Shown here: piece by piece, positions 1-10,043 of the stretch
How positions within the stretch are numbered: the first letter of the stretch is position 1
Layout: each line of letters starts with the position of its first letter
The notes under the pieces: generated by a model
Seen by the model: the letters and a program-made list of their open reading frames with translations, nothing else
What the model was told of the DNA's origin: nothing
The model's database searches: none
Assembly: GCA_015680685.1 (NCBI GenBank)
Contig: MNCI01011933.1
Span: 47,508 to 75,157, forward strand
Length of the DNA: 27,650 nt
Direction: 5' to 3'
DNA from: Gnetum montanum
Taxonomy: Eukaryota; Streptophyta; Gnetopsida; Gnetales; Gnetaceae
Translations under genes and position numbers: made by a program

Positions 1-38
<38 letters not shown>
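1..38. repeat. (TC)n microsatellite
   Basis: An uninterrupted TC dinucleotide run of 19 units opens the window. It probably continues to the left of position 1, so its true length is unknown. Confidence 0.97.
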
Positions 39-40
<2 letters not shown>

Positions 41-1456
41 TGTTTGGCAAAATGAATGAACTACAAAGCATTGTAAATCTGATGCACATTATACAGATTC
101 CTCTATGCTACAACAATGATGATCCATTGTGACCTGGTGTGCTAGTTATCTAGTGTGGCCCTATACATCATATTGTAACAACATATTTTCTTTGTCTTGT
201 TTTATTTTGCTCTTGGAGTTGTGCCCACAAGATGAAGCTTAAGATGTCATCGCGAAGGTGCAACTCATTACTACAGCAAGTTACCATGCAACTGTGATAC
301 ATAAAATTTTGTTAGCTGATCCTATCATATCAAGAGTGCTTGTTTCACATCATTGTCATTACCACTCCTTGAGCCCAACCTCGTAGCCTGATTACGACCT
401 TCCTCACCATGAACGACAATGATGAACTATGTTTGACATTCATGCATTATGGCCATGTGACAGCTCCTTTTTCATGCTTCACCTTCAAGTCTATTGAATG
501 TAATACATCTCATTCAATGGGAGAACCAAATCATATCTAGCTATGACAATGAAACCCAATGAAGGTTTTACCCAAAAAAAAAAGAACAAAAAAGGAAAAA
601 TGGAGAATGAAATTGCCAAGAAGTCAAAGGACCGACGAAGCCCAAAAAGACAAACCAATAGCTCCAAACGTGCAAAGGGAGGAGCCTAATGGTGTTGGAT
701 TTTTCATTTTTCAACAAAACCTAGCATAGTTACCACAAAATCTAACATAGATGTTGCAAGGTCAACGTTGGAGTTGTTAGATTTTACACTTTCCCAATAA
801 TGGCCAACGTAGTTATAACAATTCCTAGCAATATTTACATAGGCTAGCATAGTTGAGGTGAAGCTAGCATAGTCATCAAAATCCATTTACTATTTTTAGT
901 ATGCAGATGGATTTTGATGCCTTTGGTGTATCAAAACTTGCAATAAATGGTCAACTACACTAGGAATTACAACCTACAACACCTACACATGATTTTAATC
1001 TTTTAGCAATCATGGAAAATAATTTGTAGCAACAAATTGAACACCAACAATTTATTTAAACCAGAATCCAATACTTTGAAAGGACCTTTTAGCAAATTAG
1101 CAATTGGCTGAGCATTGAAGACTTTCAATGTAATGCCTAGTAGCAAAACATTAAGCATTTTTTACCATTTTTTCAACCAATGTAGTAGCTTTAATCTCAA
1201 GAACCAACGAGGAGGTTTGGAAGTTGGAGCTTGGAAGCACCTTGATCATGCAATCAACTATAGAACATAACCTACTAGTTTCACTAGACTTCAATAACCA
1301 TTCGAGCAAATCATTGTGCATCTAGGGACACACTTGTACTCGTTCAACTTTACACTTTTATTCAATAAAATTTTTAGTTCCTTTGTAATGCATATTTATT
1401 TTCAAGTTTAATCCTATGATAATTTTTTTTTTGTTCAAATCTACAATTTTATTTTC
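39..1456. other. AT-rich DNA without recognisable gene
   Basis: No intact or convincingly decayed gene is visible. There is an A-rich stretch near 570-600. The short phrase CTAGCATAGT recurs loosely near 721, 843 and 864, giving a weak local repeat. A frame opening at ATG 901 on the plus strand is rich in Gln and Glu codons, but it has six stops in about 80 codons, no better than chance in AT-rich DNA. The stretch may be the deep internal part of the copia-like element whose 3' LTR lies at 7583-9669, but nothing in it proves that. Confidence 0.5.
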
Positions 1457-1984
1457 TTATTTACATTTTGTAAGTCTTTGGGTGACCAACAAGATTGTCC
1501 AGGGTACCTTGGATCCTGTTTTCAAAGATCCTTGGGATTCAAGGTTAGGTTGTTGCTACCTGGGATTCTGAATTTTCTAGCAATTGAATTTTCCAAACAC
1601 TACTAGTCACATGGGAGACCCCTACAATTGTGTGCAGACTTCCTCAAGTGCTAGTTCTAAGAAGGATCCAAAGTTGAGTTCTTGGAGAACCAAACTTTGG
1701 ACCTCCTTTGTTCAAATCTTTTCAAGGCAGACCTCTGTTAATGTGACCTCCAAATTAAGCTTTGGCTTTGACACCTCATCTTGCCTTAATTGGCTAGTTT
1801 CAACAATGGAAATCTACTGAACAAATTTCTCTTTGAGATCCTCCTAAAGGGGTCCTATTGCATGAGTTGCTTCAGCTTCCTGTTCTTTAGGCTTCTATGG
1901 TTGTTGTCGGTCCCTTCTTCCTTGTGGTCACTTCTCCCTTGGTTGTGATGGTCCTCCTACTAGTGCTTCCCTCTTTGGTGCCAT
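1457..1984 (-). pseudogene. Decayed reading frame preceded by an intron-like leader
   Basis: From an ATG at 1984 a single minus-strand frame runs 175 codons to a TAA at 1459-1457. It contains nine internal stops, all TAG or TGA and none TAA, as expected if Gln, Trp or Arg codons decayed by C-to-T change on either strand. The residues between stops look protein-like: a Lys/Glu/Leu-rich stretch around codons 80-130 includes KPKLNLEVTLTEVCLEKI. The ATG directly follows a 3' splice-site-like AG, and a matching donor and TATA box lie upstream. I recognise no domain. It could be a decayed host gene, or the first ORF of an unidentified transposable element with a 5' leader intron. Product and family are unknown. 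Confidence 0.35.
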
Positions 1985-2266
1985 CTGTGATCACAAACAT
2001 AACCAAGGATTAGCAATTAATGCATAACCTTTAGTTCTTTTTTTTATACCTCTCTCATTTGATTAAGTTACACTTACATTCATTTGTGAGCATAGTTGGT
2101 TTATTATTTTATTCATTAGCTACCAGAGTTTGTTTATGAGGTTTAACTTGATGCAAATGCGAGTTTTAATATTATTTTAATAATTAAATCTTTGGAAGTT
2201 AGAAGATTTTTCAAAAAAAATTCATAATAAACTAAAGGTTTGTGGTCCCCACAACATAAATCTTAC
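1985..2266 (-). other. Possible 5' leader intron
   Basis: On the minus strand a donor-like AAAG|GTAAGA has its GT at 2266-2265. An acceptor-like ATCACAG ends at 1985, immediately before the ATG at 1984. The 282-nt interval is AT-rich, as plant introns usually are. No transcript evidence is available; this is inferred from splice-site shape and position only. Confidence 0.3.
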
Positions 2267-2412
2267 CTTTGGTAGATAGGGAAGCAAAAAACAAGGTGAA
2301 TTAAACAAGTAGTATGGAACTTATGATGCTCATAAGGTCTTTGGGCTCTGAAAATGGCAAAACTTCTTGTGTGTTTAGATAAAAATGTGAAAAATTGCTA
2401 ATTGTTGATGTG

Positions 2413-2420
2413 TATTTATA
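2413..2420 (-). promoter_or_regulatory. TATA box (minus strand)
   Basis: TATAAATA on the minus strand lies about 150 nt upstream of the possible splice donor at 2266. Just upstream (about 2434-2458) the minus strand has two related words, CGACGCATCC and TGACGCATTA. This resembles the repeated motifs next to TATA boxes in the LTRs further right, so the leader could be LTR-derived. Confidence 0.35.
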
Positions 2421-2714
2421 GGTTTTTTGTAATGCGTCAACAAGGATGCGTCGATGTAGACATTTGCAACAATTTTTCACATATAAAAAGTAAGTGTTGG
2501 GGAATATTTTTGAGATGAAATTAAAGTCTAAAGAAAGTCAGAAAAGCCTAGAATGATGACAAATCATGGAAGAGGATATGAGATTGGTTTAGGAAAGGAG
2601 ATATGGAGAAAATTACATATGCCAGTGAGTGTAAAACTGGATGTTTCTTATATAGAATAATGGAATTGAATGCAAAATAACTAAGGGACGAGAAGTTTAA
2701 TGGAATCAAACCAA

Positions 2715-3345
2715 AGAGTATGCAAGTGGATACTTCCCATAGCAGGCTCATGCCATTAATGCCCTTGCATGCTCTCATACCTAGGAGTTCGTAGGCACCA
2801 AGAATGATTAATGGTCATGGATCATTAAAAATTGAATCCACCCAAGAAATCATCAAAGAATTAGGACATACCAAAAGAAAAACATTAATTATTCATGATA
2901 GAAGGCACTGAGATGGTGGATGTCAAGAATTGAATGATGGAAGAGATTAATAGAGTGATAATGAAGTCTTGCATCCTAGTCAGATGAAGTCCTACCAGAA
3001 CGTGTGGTTAATTTGATCCAATATTGTCCCATCATTAACTAGAACCAAATCCATCCATGTCTAGTGACTTTGCATTAGCATAGTTAGACCATTTAACCTC
3101 CAAAGTTCATGATCACTCCCAAAAACCATCCACCATTCCAAAGAGAGAAGAAAAGAGAAGTAGGAAGTTAGAAAGGGCCTTAGTTAGAGGGATGCCTTCA
3201 GACATGGATAACATGTCTTTCCAACCCCATAACCAATTCTTGTAGCCCATTATTTTGTCTAAGGGGTATGCTTTAAATTTCCATGTTTTTTTTAATGGGA
3301 ATCACAACATGCAAATACATTCTTCCTATTAATAGTTGACATTAG
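2715..3345 (-). repeat. Dispersed repeat X, copy 1
   Basis: This stretch matches 11820-12510 in the same orientation. The best matches are near 2731-2766 (GCAAGTGGAT, then AATGCCCTT), 3175-3265 (GGGCCTTAGTTAGAGG, ACATGTCTTTCCA, CCCATAAC) and 3297-3340 (CACAACATGCAAA). The middle is strongly diverged. On the minus strand the best-matched part (about 3278-3171) reads as protein-like, with LWGWKDML and PLTKAL. The same words occur in copy 2, so the repeat probably derives from a coding sequence. I do not recognise the protein. Copy 2 lies inside retroelement D, so this may be a fragment of a related element. Confidence 0.6.
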
Positions 3346-3960
3346 GAAAGGTGAGAGATCAATGAGAATACCCACAAAACTCAAGAAGTTACGTAGGTAC
3401 AAAAGATGATGGTTTGTTCGCATTTGCAATCATCAACATTAAATTCAATCTTGTGACCAAGATCACAAAAAATGAAGGTATTTCTTTAAACTTGAGTTTA
3501 GGTGTTTACTGGCCTCTAGAAACACCAAGGCCCTTATACCTTCGAATAAATTCAAAGGTAATAGATTGAACCAAGTGTAAATGTATATTTGGTATTATGA
3601 ATGTTGAAATGATTAGGTTTGAGTATAAAACTGTAACTAACTATTACAACAGAAATTCAAATAACCTAGTTGAATACTACGAGTCATTAAAGGTTCCTAT
3701 TTTGTCAAGTCACTTAGTCTATACAGTCTCTATAGTATGTTGCTTGAAACAAATAAAATTTCATCAAAATGCTTAAGCACAATTCTATAGAAATATACTC
3801 TTAGATTTCCCAAGAGAGAAAGGTTTGTAAGAAAAATAGAAATAGAACAAGATTTAATGGATTTTAAAAGAGAGGAAGAGATAAAGTAGATTTGTGTGGA
3901 ATATCAAACATTGAAGCAAGATATAATGAACATGAGGGAAAACATCAAGAAAAAAAGCTA
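3346..3960. other. Unassigned AT-rich DNA
   Basis: No gene, repeat or element boundary is recognisable. The last part (about 3750-3960) may be a very worn third unit of the tandem repeat that follows: it shares CAAAATGCTT and a GAACATGAGGGAAAAC-like phrase leading into AAGCTATTTTAA. Confidence 0.4.
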
Positions 3961-4390
3961 TTTTAATTCAACCTAAGGTGTTAGAAATTGTCCAAACCAT
4001 GTGGTCTCAACAAGCAATTTTATAAAAGAATCTTCTAGTAAACTATCCAAAATGCTTTGTAAAAGTAAAATATAAACTATTATATGGCTAGGTAATAGAT
4101 GTCAAGGACTAAAAATAATAGAGCTAATAGAAAAGATTTAACAATTTCAAGATTGGACATGAGAGAAAACTTTAAAATTAAAGCTATTTTAAGTCAATTC
4201 AAAATATCAAAGATTTTATAAGCCCTCTAGACTCAAATATGCAATTTCATAAATATATTACTATTAAATTCCTCAAAATGCTTTTCAAAGAAAAGTATAA
4301 GCTCTTACATGGCTAACAAATAGAAGTCTAGAACTACAAGAAATAAAGCTATAAGAGAAATCAGAAAATCCAAAAATTAAATGCCAAGCA
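3961..4390. repeat. Diverged tandem duplication, unit about 226 bp
   Basis: Unit 1 is 3961-4186 and unit 2 starts at 4187. Both begin TTTTAA(T/G)TCAA. In the same order they then share GCAATTT(T/C)ATAAA, AAAATGCTTT, an AAAGTA(A/T) phrase, TATAA(A/G)CT, ACATGGCTA-like and AATAGA(T/A)GTC words, and a TATAAGAGAAA-like end. The phrase before each unit, (G)ACATGAG(G/A)GAAAAC...AAGCTA, is shared too. The copies differ at many sites, so the event is old. No coding sequence is apparent. Confidence 0.6.
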
Positions 4391-5481
4391 CAATTTTATC
4401 TAGACTATTAGCAAAGCAACTAAGACAAAATGATAAGAAAAATAACTCATAGGGTTTAAACAAAGTAGTTGAACTAATGTTGCAATTAGCAAGCCATTCT
4501 TACAAGTAATCTTCAATATATCTTTTTAATTTCCTTGTCCCCCCTTTTTTACATTCTACCCTTGAAGCTCTTTTTATAGTGGCTTCTTGGTATTTACAAA
4601 CATCATGGGAAATTAAAGTTAGTTACAACCACTATGGGAATTTAGTTAAAACTACCATAGAAATTAAAAGCTATAGTTTCTAAATGTCATGTTTACATGG
4701 GACGTTGGATAACTATCCTACAAATCCTCCATATTTTAAGCTTCTTTAATGATAACCACATTTTCCTAAGTGAGCGTGGTTCATTGAATTTAGTTTTAAA
4801 GCTATATAATTTCTAACTACGGAGTAACTTCTTATAAAAACACGATTTTTAATGATTTGATTCAATGAATCAAGCCCCAGTTTTCCTTTGATGAGGCTGG
4901 AATATGGCCTTGTGAACGATTTCTAAATACTAATATAGTAGGGTGTTGACATGTGGTGATGATATGGCACTGTGCTAATGTTGTGTTGATGTTACGCTAT
5001 CATGGCACATGTTGATGTGGTGGAATGATTTCATCAAGTTAGTAATCACCCTTACGAGCTACCTTTGGAAGTTGATGTGGTTGTTAATGTAGTATGCCAA
5101 CTTGGGAAAATCTCATCTTAACACAAATTTATGAACATTCGAAAGCTCTTTGTTGAAATAGCTTCTATTTGAAAGAGGCATTCTTTCACTCAAAATATAA
5201 TCAATCCTATTCTCAACACTAGATTTGTCAAAAATTAGAGTCTTATCATTGTGTAGTGATACCTTGTTACCTCATGCAATGTATTCTTAAAATTCACAAC
5301 TATTCATTAAACATTCATTAAAGTAATCTTGCACAACCAGAATTGTTTGGCTCATGGCCTTCTTCAACATAACTACATCTTCAACATCATCCTTTACCTC
5401 CATGTAAGCAAATTTAGCTTTTTCAATTATTCCATTTCTTGACTTTAATATTTTCAATAAGGAGAGACACATGAAAGATAG
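4391..5481. other. AT-rich DNA with possible minus-strand TATA box
   Basis: No gene is recognised. A minus-strand TATAAAAAG lies at 4578-4570. To its right (upstream on that strand), 4940-5085 is rich in variants of GTTGATGTGG, ATGTGGTGATG and ATGGCAC, an LTR- or promoter-like texture with short repeated words. I could not find paired LTR ends. A 75-codon minus-strand frame at 5514-5287 has no recognisable motif. Confidence 0.35.
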
Positions 5482-5886
5482 CTTAGAAATGAAGATGAAG
5501 AAAATGTCACACAAGAGGATACAAGCTCAAGCTCAAGCTCAAACACCAGCACAATTAGGTTTGATAATCTACATGAGGAGAATACCTTCGTTGTTTGTAA
5601 CAATTATGGAAGTAAACAATTATTAGATTATCCTCATGTTAATCGAAATAAAATTAATGCTTGGTTTGGCCAAAAGGTTTCTAGTAAGGTTTTTTTGTAG
5701 GAAACAATAGCTAAAAATAATAATGAGTTGAAATCTGAAAAAATGGATAACATAGAAGGTGCCAAAAATTACTTCCCTCATAAAGAATATAAACATGTCT
5801 GGTTGACAAACCAAAGGACTAATGAAAAAGAAACAAAATGTAAAGAGATACTTCATGATAGAGAACCTCATATCAAACTTCATTAG
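5482..5886 (+). pseudogene. Unidentified coding-like frame with one internal stop
   Basis: One plus-strand frame stays open from 5482 (just after a TAG) to a TAG at 5884-5886, about 134 codons with a single internal TAG at 5698-5700. That is fewer stops than expected by chance in DNA this AT-rich. It begins with an acidic stretch (NEDEENVTQED), then six Ser codons made of an alternating AGC-TCA hexamer. The rest is hydrophilic, with Lys, Asn and Glu. There is no early in-frame ATG, so it may be an internal exon or the inner part of an element ORF. I recognise no family. The neighbouring copia-like 3' end leaves open an extra ORF of that element. Confidence 0.4.
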
Positions 5887-7567
5887 TCCTCTTCCTCTCA
5901 ATTGCAAGTAAGGTAAGTCAAGGTAAAATTCTATTTCCTTGTTTGCAAAATTTTGTATCAGTATTTAATTTGGAAAGTGTAAATTATTTTTGATATGTGC
6001 TATGTTAACTCAAGATTAGCTCTTATAGGAGAATGTTTTTAAAGTAATTGTTTATTGTATCTTTTATATTCATATGGGCATGTTGTAATTGGGTTTATGA
6101 AAGTTTGTGATGTGGCACTTGTAATGAATTTATCGTAAGTCATCTTCTGGGTACTTATCTTTTTTTTTTTTAGCCTTAACCTTTGCATGTAATTCATGGT
6201 CTAAAACTCTTGTCATGAACTATTCATTGTTTATTGTGCTTTCCTAAGACATCAAAGCTTATTTCTTTTGGAATATTTAAGATTTTGAATTGGTTTCTTT
6301 GATGAAAATCATGAATCCTTTGAAGGAATGTTTCTAGAGGAACTATCAGTACTATTTATAGGAGACTCTAGTCTCCACAGTTAATCTTAACATTGATTTT
6401 CAGGAATAGCACTTTGATGAAAAAAGATCTAGTTGATCCAAGAGGACCCAAAGGAAGTGTTAGAATATGAAAATATGCAGGGGGAGCTTGTACCTAATCA
6501 TCGATTATCATCCAAGAGGCCACCAATGTAGGGGAAGGTTCTTGAGGCTTTTACCAAAAGCACTCAAGTAGCAAAACTTCACATTTCAACTCTCCCTTAG
6601 CTAAAAATGAGCTAGGGAGAGCATGTTCATTTGGTAATGTGTAAAAGAGGACATTCATTAACTCCTTATCTAAAGATGAACTTTTATTATGAAAAATCCT
6701 AATATTTATAGGTTATATAACCTTACTTGCAAGATATATTTATTAATAAGCATTTTGAGAATATATCTTTTTTAAGTACCTAAAGCCCTTTTTGCAAATA
6801 TGAGTTGAGAAGTTCTCATCTTAGAGATCTCAAGTGTTCAAATGGAAGATAGTAACTAAAACATGTGTTCATGATCTCTAGTAGTAAGAAATGAGGTATA
6901 AATATGCTATTTTTGCTTTCAACATGATTATCATATACTAGTTTATCAATTTTGTTTGGGTAAAAAGATAGTTGGTTGAGTTTGATCTTTTAATATTTTT
7001 AGCATGATAAGATGTGTTGTTTTGTCTTAAAAGTTGAATATGCATGTTTTCACTTACTTGTCATGAAATTGTTAAATCTTATTTCTGTGTTGATGTTACA
7101 AGAGAAGGAGAAATTTTGATGATTATAGAATCATAAGATATTTGTATCTATGTTTATTGGTTTAAAAGATAGATTACATGACTCTAAAAAGCTCAATCTT
7201 TGGACTTCAGTCTCTTAGTTTTCAACTCTCATGGAAATAAATTAGGTTTGACTCAATTATGACTCATTATTTTTATCTTCTTGGATAGATAAGAGGCAGC
7301 TCTTCATTATTATCATCATCCCTATATAATCAATGCCAAGCAATATGTTTTTATTGAGTACTCTTCCTTGGTACAATGTTTAAGTCTCATGTGTTCCTTA
7401 TGGAAGTTTGTGACTCCATCTTCACTCCTTTTCTATGATGTTCAAAAAGGAGGAGAGTTAATTTAATTAAGATGTTTGATATTGTCTGTACTTTATGGAA
7501 TATACTGCACTACTAAACTTGATGATTTGAATACAACTAACTCATTTTCTCAAGTTTTGAACATCAC
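5887..7567 (+). other. Non-coding DNA, probably 3' untranslated part of a copia-like element
   Basis: T-rich sequence without a sustained frame. It ends in a polypurine tract and an LTR, so at least its right end should be the 3' untranslated region of a Ty1/copia-like element. A short plus-strand coding-like patch near 6457-6650 contains three TAG stops and no recognisable domain. An earlier purine run, AAAAAGGAGGAGAG, at 7444-7457 closely resembles the final tract 126 bp downstream. Confidence 0.4.
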
Positions 7568-7582
7568 CAAAAAGGAGGAGAT
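7568..7582 (+). other. Polypurine tract of copia-like element G
   Basis: ACATCACCAAAAAGGAGGAGAT is followed by TATTGACGTTTTGG. Established plant Ty1/copia elements of the SIRE/Maximus type end their internal region with CATCA-CCAAAAAGGGGGAGAT just before an LTR beginning TGTTGA. The match implies the 3' LTR starts at 7583, with its first TG now TA. Confidence 0.65.
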
Positions 7583-8539
7583 TATTGACGTTTTGGTATG
7601 TCAAATCCTTAAGAAAAATGGAGAACAAGGATGTTTGTGTGGTTGTTGTGTCTATAGGACAAGAACATCGGTTAAGATGAAAGGAGAGCTCAAAGAAGGA
7701 CATTGATGAGTGTCGAGGTACCCCTACACTCAACCATACGAAATGAGCGTAGCACGTGCGATCCGGTCGAACTCTGCAGACTAAATGCCTAAACGCCACA
7801 AGGAACGCTTGGGGTTAATCGTTCATTGCCTTCCCAAGCTTGCTTGTATGTGTCACGGTGTATGGTTAAGCAAGTCTGAGGTATATGATTTTTTTGGTAT
7901 TTTTCGGTTTATCTCCTATGCTAAACGATGAAGGGTTGAGAAACTAAAACTAACTCTAACTACAACACTAAGTCCTAGCATCAGCATTCGTTCCCACTTG
8001 CCGTACACACCCTGAACTATGCAACTGTTACTACCAAACGCTAATCATTACTGGGATTACCACACGTAACGCACGTGCTTGAAGCGGTCGTATTGAGGCA
8101 CTTAACTAACCTAAGTGTGACAAGCAGCCGATTCCTTGACTAGCCGTACACATCTGGAGATGCTCGTAATCAAGTCGTACTTGTCCCATGCTCTAGGAGG
8201 AAATGGTGAGAGAAACTAATCGTGATGAGTAGCCGATTCCTTGGCTAGCCATACACGTTCGTCAACGCTCATAACCAAGTCATACTCATGCCGCGTTACT
8301 AGGAAAGCAGTAATAACATTAAATAAACCTATCCATGCACTACAAGGTTTATCCACAAAGTTCATCTTTATTGTCGTACACAACTTGCGTTCAAGTACAA
8401 AGCTGCTTGAATAAAGAGCCGTTCACTTGAGGGACTCCTACTACGGGCACATGGAAAATATTCTATCTCTGGGGTGATCAATCCGCCAGAGCTTTGCTAC
8501 TTCTGACTCTAACTATGAAATGAGGGGAGTGCCACCTCT

Positions 8540-8547
8540 TATTTATA
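8540..8547 (-). promoter_or_regulatory. TATA box of solo LTR A
   Basis: TATAAATAAGAGG on the minus strand lies just downstream, in sense orientation, of the palindromic block at 8565-8638. The same TATAAATAAGAGGCGG-like phrase occurs in the related solo LTR at 22426. Confidence 0.7.
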
Positions 8548-8564
8548 GATATGGCGGCAGACCG

Positions 8565-8638
8565 TGATATCGCGTACGCGATATCGCAGGGAAGGATGTG
8601 ATATCGTGTACGCGATATCACATGGGATGCGATATCGC
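8565..8638. repeat. CpG-rich palindrome cluster in U3 of LTR A
   Basis: Positions 8566-8585 form a perfect 20-bp palindrome (GATATCGCGT and its complement). Positions 8598-8621 form a 24-bp palindrome with one mismatched pair. A third, half-length GCGATATCGC lies at 8629-8638. They sit directly upstream of the TATA box and look like an array of dimer-binding sites; that role is inferred. The retained CpGs contrast with CpG loss elsewhere in the window. Confidence 0.85.
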
Positions 8639-8809
8639 GGCTTGTGCTAATCGTGTCTCATCAGACATCTACAAGGTCTTAAAGAAGCATGGATAAGTAT
8701 GTTGGAATTCAAAGACTCAAAAGAGCATGGACAAGTAATAAAGATTTCAAATCTCAAAGAAGATGCTTCAGTGATTAAGAAGAAGCCTTAGAATTGAAAG
8801 ATTAAATGC

Positions 8810-9050
8810 AGAGAAGACATTTCTCACAAATAGAAGACATCTCCTATCAAGTGAAAACGTCTCCTTGATGAAGAAGATGTCTTGGTCAAGATGATGGATG
8901 CTCAAAAGAAGATGTCTCTTAGAAATAGTAGACATATCCTTTGTAAAGAAGACATCTTCTTAGAGATGTCTCCCATGAAGAAGAGACATCTCTCCTGAAT
9001 GGAAGTCTGATGTAGAGAGACATCTCAATCTCAAAGAAGATGTCTCCACT
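8810..9050. repeat. Array of AAGACATCT / AGATGTCTT words in copia LTR
   Basis: About ten variants of GAAGACATCTC or its complement GAGATGTCTTC occur in both orientations, for example near 8831, 8875, 8901, 8958, 8983, 9017 and 9040. Because AGACATCT and AGATGTCT are reverse complements, many neighbours can pair. The array lies in the putative U3 of LTR G, where enhancer-like repeats are common in plant retrotransposons. The function is inferred. Confidence 0.7.
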
Positions 9051-9669
9051 AACCATTAGATAGCCATTGCATGAATTCCAATGTGATTTTGGAAACATCT
9101 AAGCTATAAGAATACTTCATTATCTTGGGAAATGTGCAATTTTTCTATGCAATCAAGTGTCTACATCAAGAAATCATTGTATACATTATTTTATTATTTT
9201 TGTACCTCATTATACTATCTTTTGTACTATTGTAAGTGGTCAATTGTGTTGTACCTCAAAGTACAAGGACCAAAAAATTAGTTGCATTCTTTCCTTGTAA
9301 TTTTTATTTTTCTTCTTGTTTCCCTACAAGGTTGATGTGCTTCTTGTTGGAAGGCATCGTTCTTGAGCTTGTTGGGATCCTGTAGGATTGAGTGTTGGTG
9401 TAGTGCTACAACACTCTGGAGTGGAGCTCAAGTTGTAAAAGTTATCCTAGAAATCACATTCTAAGCTTGTCAAGACCTTACAGAGTTGAGTGGATTTGTT
9501 GTGTCAAATCACTCTAGAGTAGAGCTTAGAGCTTGTATAGGGTGTGGTACCCTTAAAACCACTTTTTAAAAAAACAAAGTCAAGAAGTGTGCAAGTGAAC
9601 TACCCTGCAAGTGTGGACTACCCAAGTTGGGAAACCACTTTAGATCTAGTGTGTGCTTTGTGTTGAACA

Positions 9670-10043
9670 AATTTTTTATTTGAGAAACTTATTCATTTGT
9701 CATTAAATAAGTTCCTTTTACTAGTTTGGCTACCTTCCATTGAATGTCATATTCTTACAACTTCATAACCCATTGTTCTCTTTTGTCTAAATGATCTTAG
9801 AGCTTTGTTAGAGCAACAATAGTGAGATCTTGAATGATTATGAAAATATTTTGCTTTAAAAGGTAAAATCAAAACTTTTTTAAAGCTTTAACTACTACAT
9901 ATAGTTATTTTTCTATGGGAGAGTATCTCAACTTAGCATCTTTAAGTGGATCAGACATATAAGTGATGGGGCATTCTTCCTAATCAACTCTCTTGAGCCA
10001 ACATGGCAGCCGCTATATAATCACTTACAAAGGCATGTAGAAG
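9670..10043 (-). pseudogene. Ty3/gypsy RNase H fragment (element F, 3' part)
   Basis: Minus-strand translation from about 10043 gives a decayed RNase H of a Ty3/gypsy polyprotein. Visible words include EECPITYMSDPLKDAKLRYSP, then IEK, VVVKALKKF, YLLKQNIFII, then DKREQWVMKL, EYDI and AKLVKG. These match the core and C-terminal part of gypsy RNase H, with the Glu-Lys helix and a tether leading to integrase. Several TAG, TAA and TGA stops interrupt it. The 5' continuation (RT-RNase H junction) lies beyond D at 16416-16295, so D inserted into this gene. The 3' continuation is cut by copia LTR G at 9669. Confidence 0.75.

Larger units (their letters stand above)
7699..8668 (-). mobile_element. Solo LTR A (Athila-like) with perfect GACAT target duplication
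   Basis: The LTR proper is 7704-8663 (960 bp, minus sense). It is bounded by TGATGAG...CTCATCA and flanked by GACAT at 7699-7703 and 8664-8668, a perfect 5-bp duplication. No PBS or coding sequence adjoins it, so it is a solo LTR left by recombination between the two LTRs of one element. In sense orientation it has CpG-rich palindromes, TATAAATA at 8547-8540, and the conserved U5 end with GTATGGTTGAGTGTAGG and GGTACC. It interrupts the copia-like LTR G. Its closest relative here is the solo LTR at 22377-23158, which shares the GATATCGCG palindrome. Confidence 0.9.
7583..9669 (+). mobile_element. Copia-like 3' LTR (element G), split by a solo LTR
   Basis: The LTR starts after the polypurine tract at 7583 (TATTGACG, expected TGTTGA) and probably ends at TGAACA (9664-9669), where minus-strand gypsy coding sequence resumes. 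Removing the nested solo LTR (7704-8663) and one target copy leaves about 1.12 kb, a reasonable plant copia LTR length. The left part contains a dense array of AAGACATCT-type words. The right part has transcribed-LTR texture, with two similar phrases built on ACTCT(G/A)GAGT(G/A)GAGCT (near 9411 and 9510). The internal region should lie to the left, but no copia protease, integrase or RT is recognisable in 1-7582. The right boundary is inferred without a partner LTR. Confidence 0.6.

Noticed and set aside
901-1143. Gln-rich plus-strand frame from ATG 901
   Set aside because: Six stops in about 80 codons is what AT-rich DNA gives by chance, and no motif was recognised.
7476-7706. 76-codon plus-strand frame with a CGCC-rich stretch
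   Set aside because: It spans the polypurine tract and the copia LTR start and ends at the solo LTR border, so it is unlikely to be a gene.
8566-8638. Palindromes as a CRISPR array or replication origin
   Set aside because: There are no regularly spaced spacers. The palindromes sit inside an LTR U3 next to a TATA box, and the context is a plant nuclear retrotransposon.
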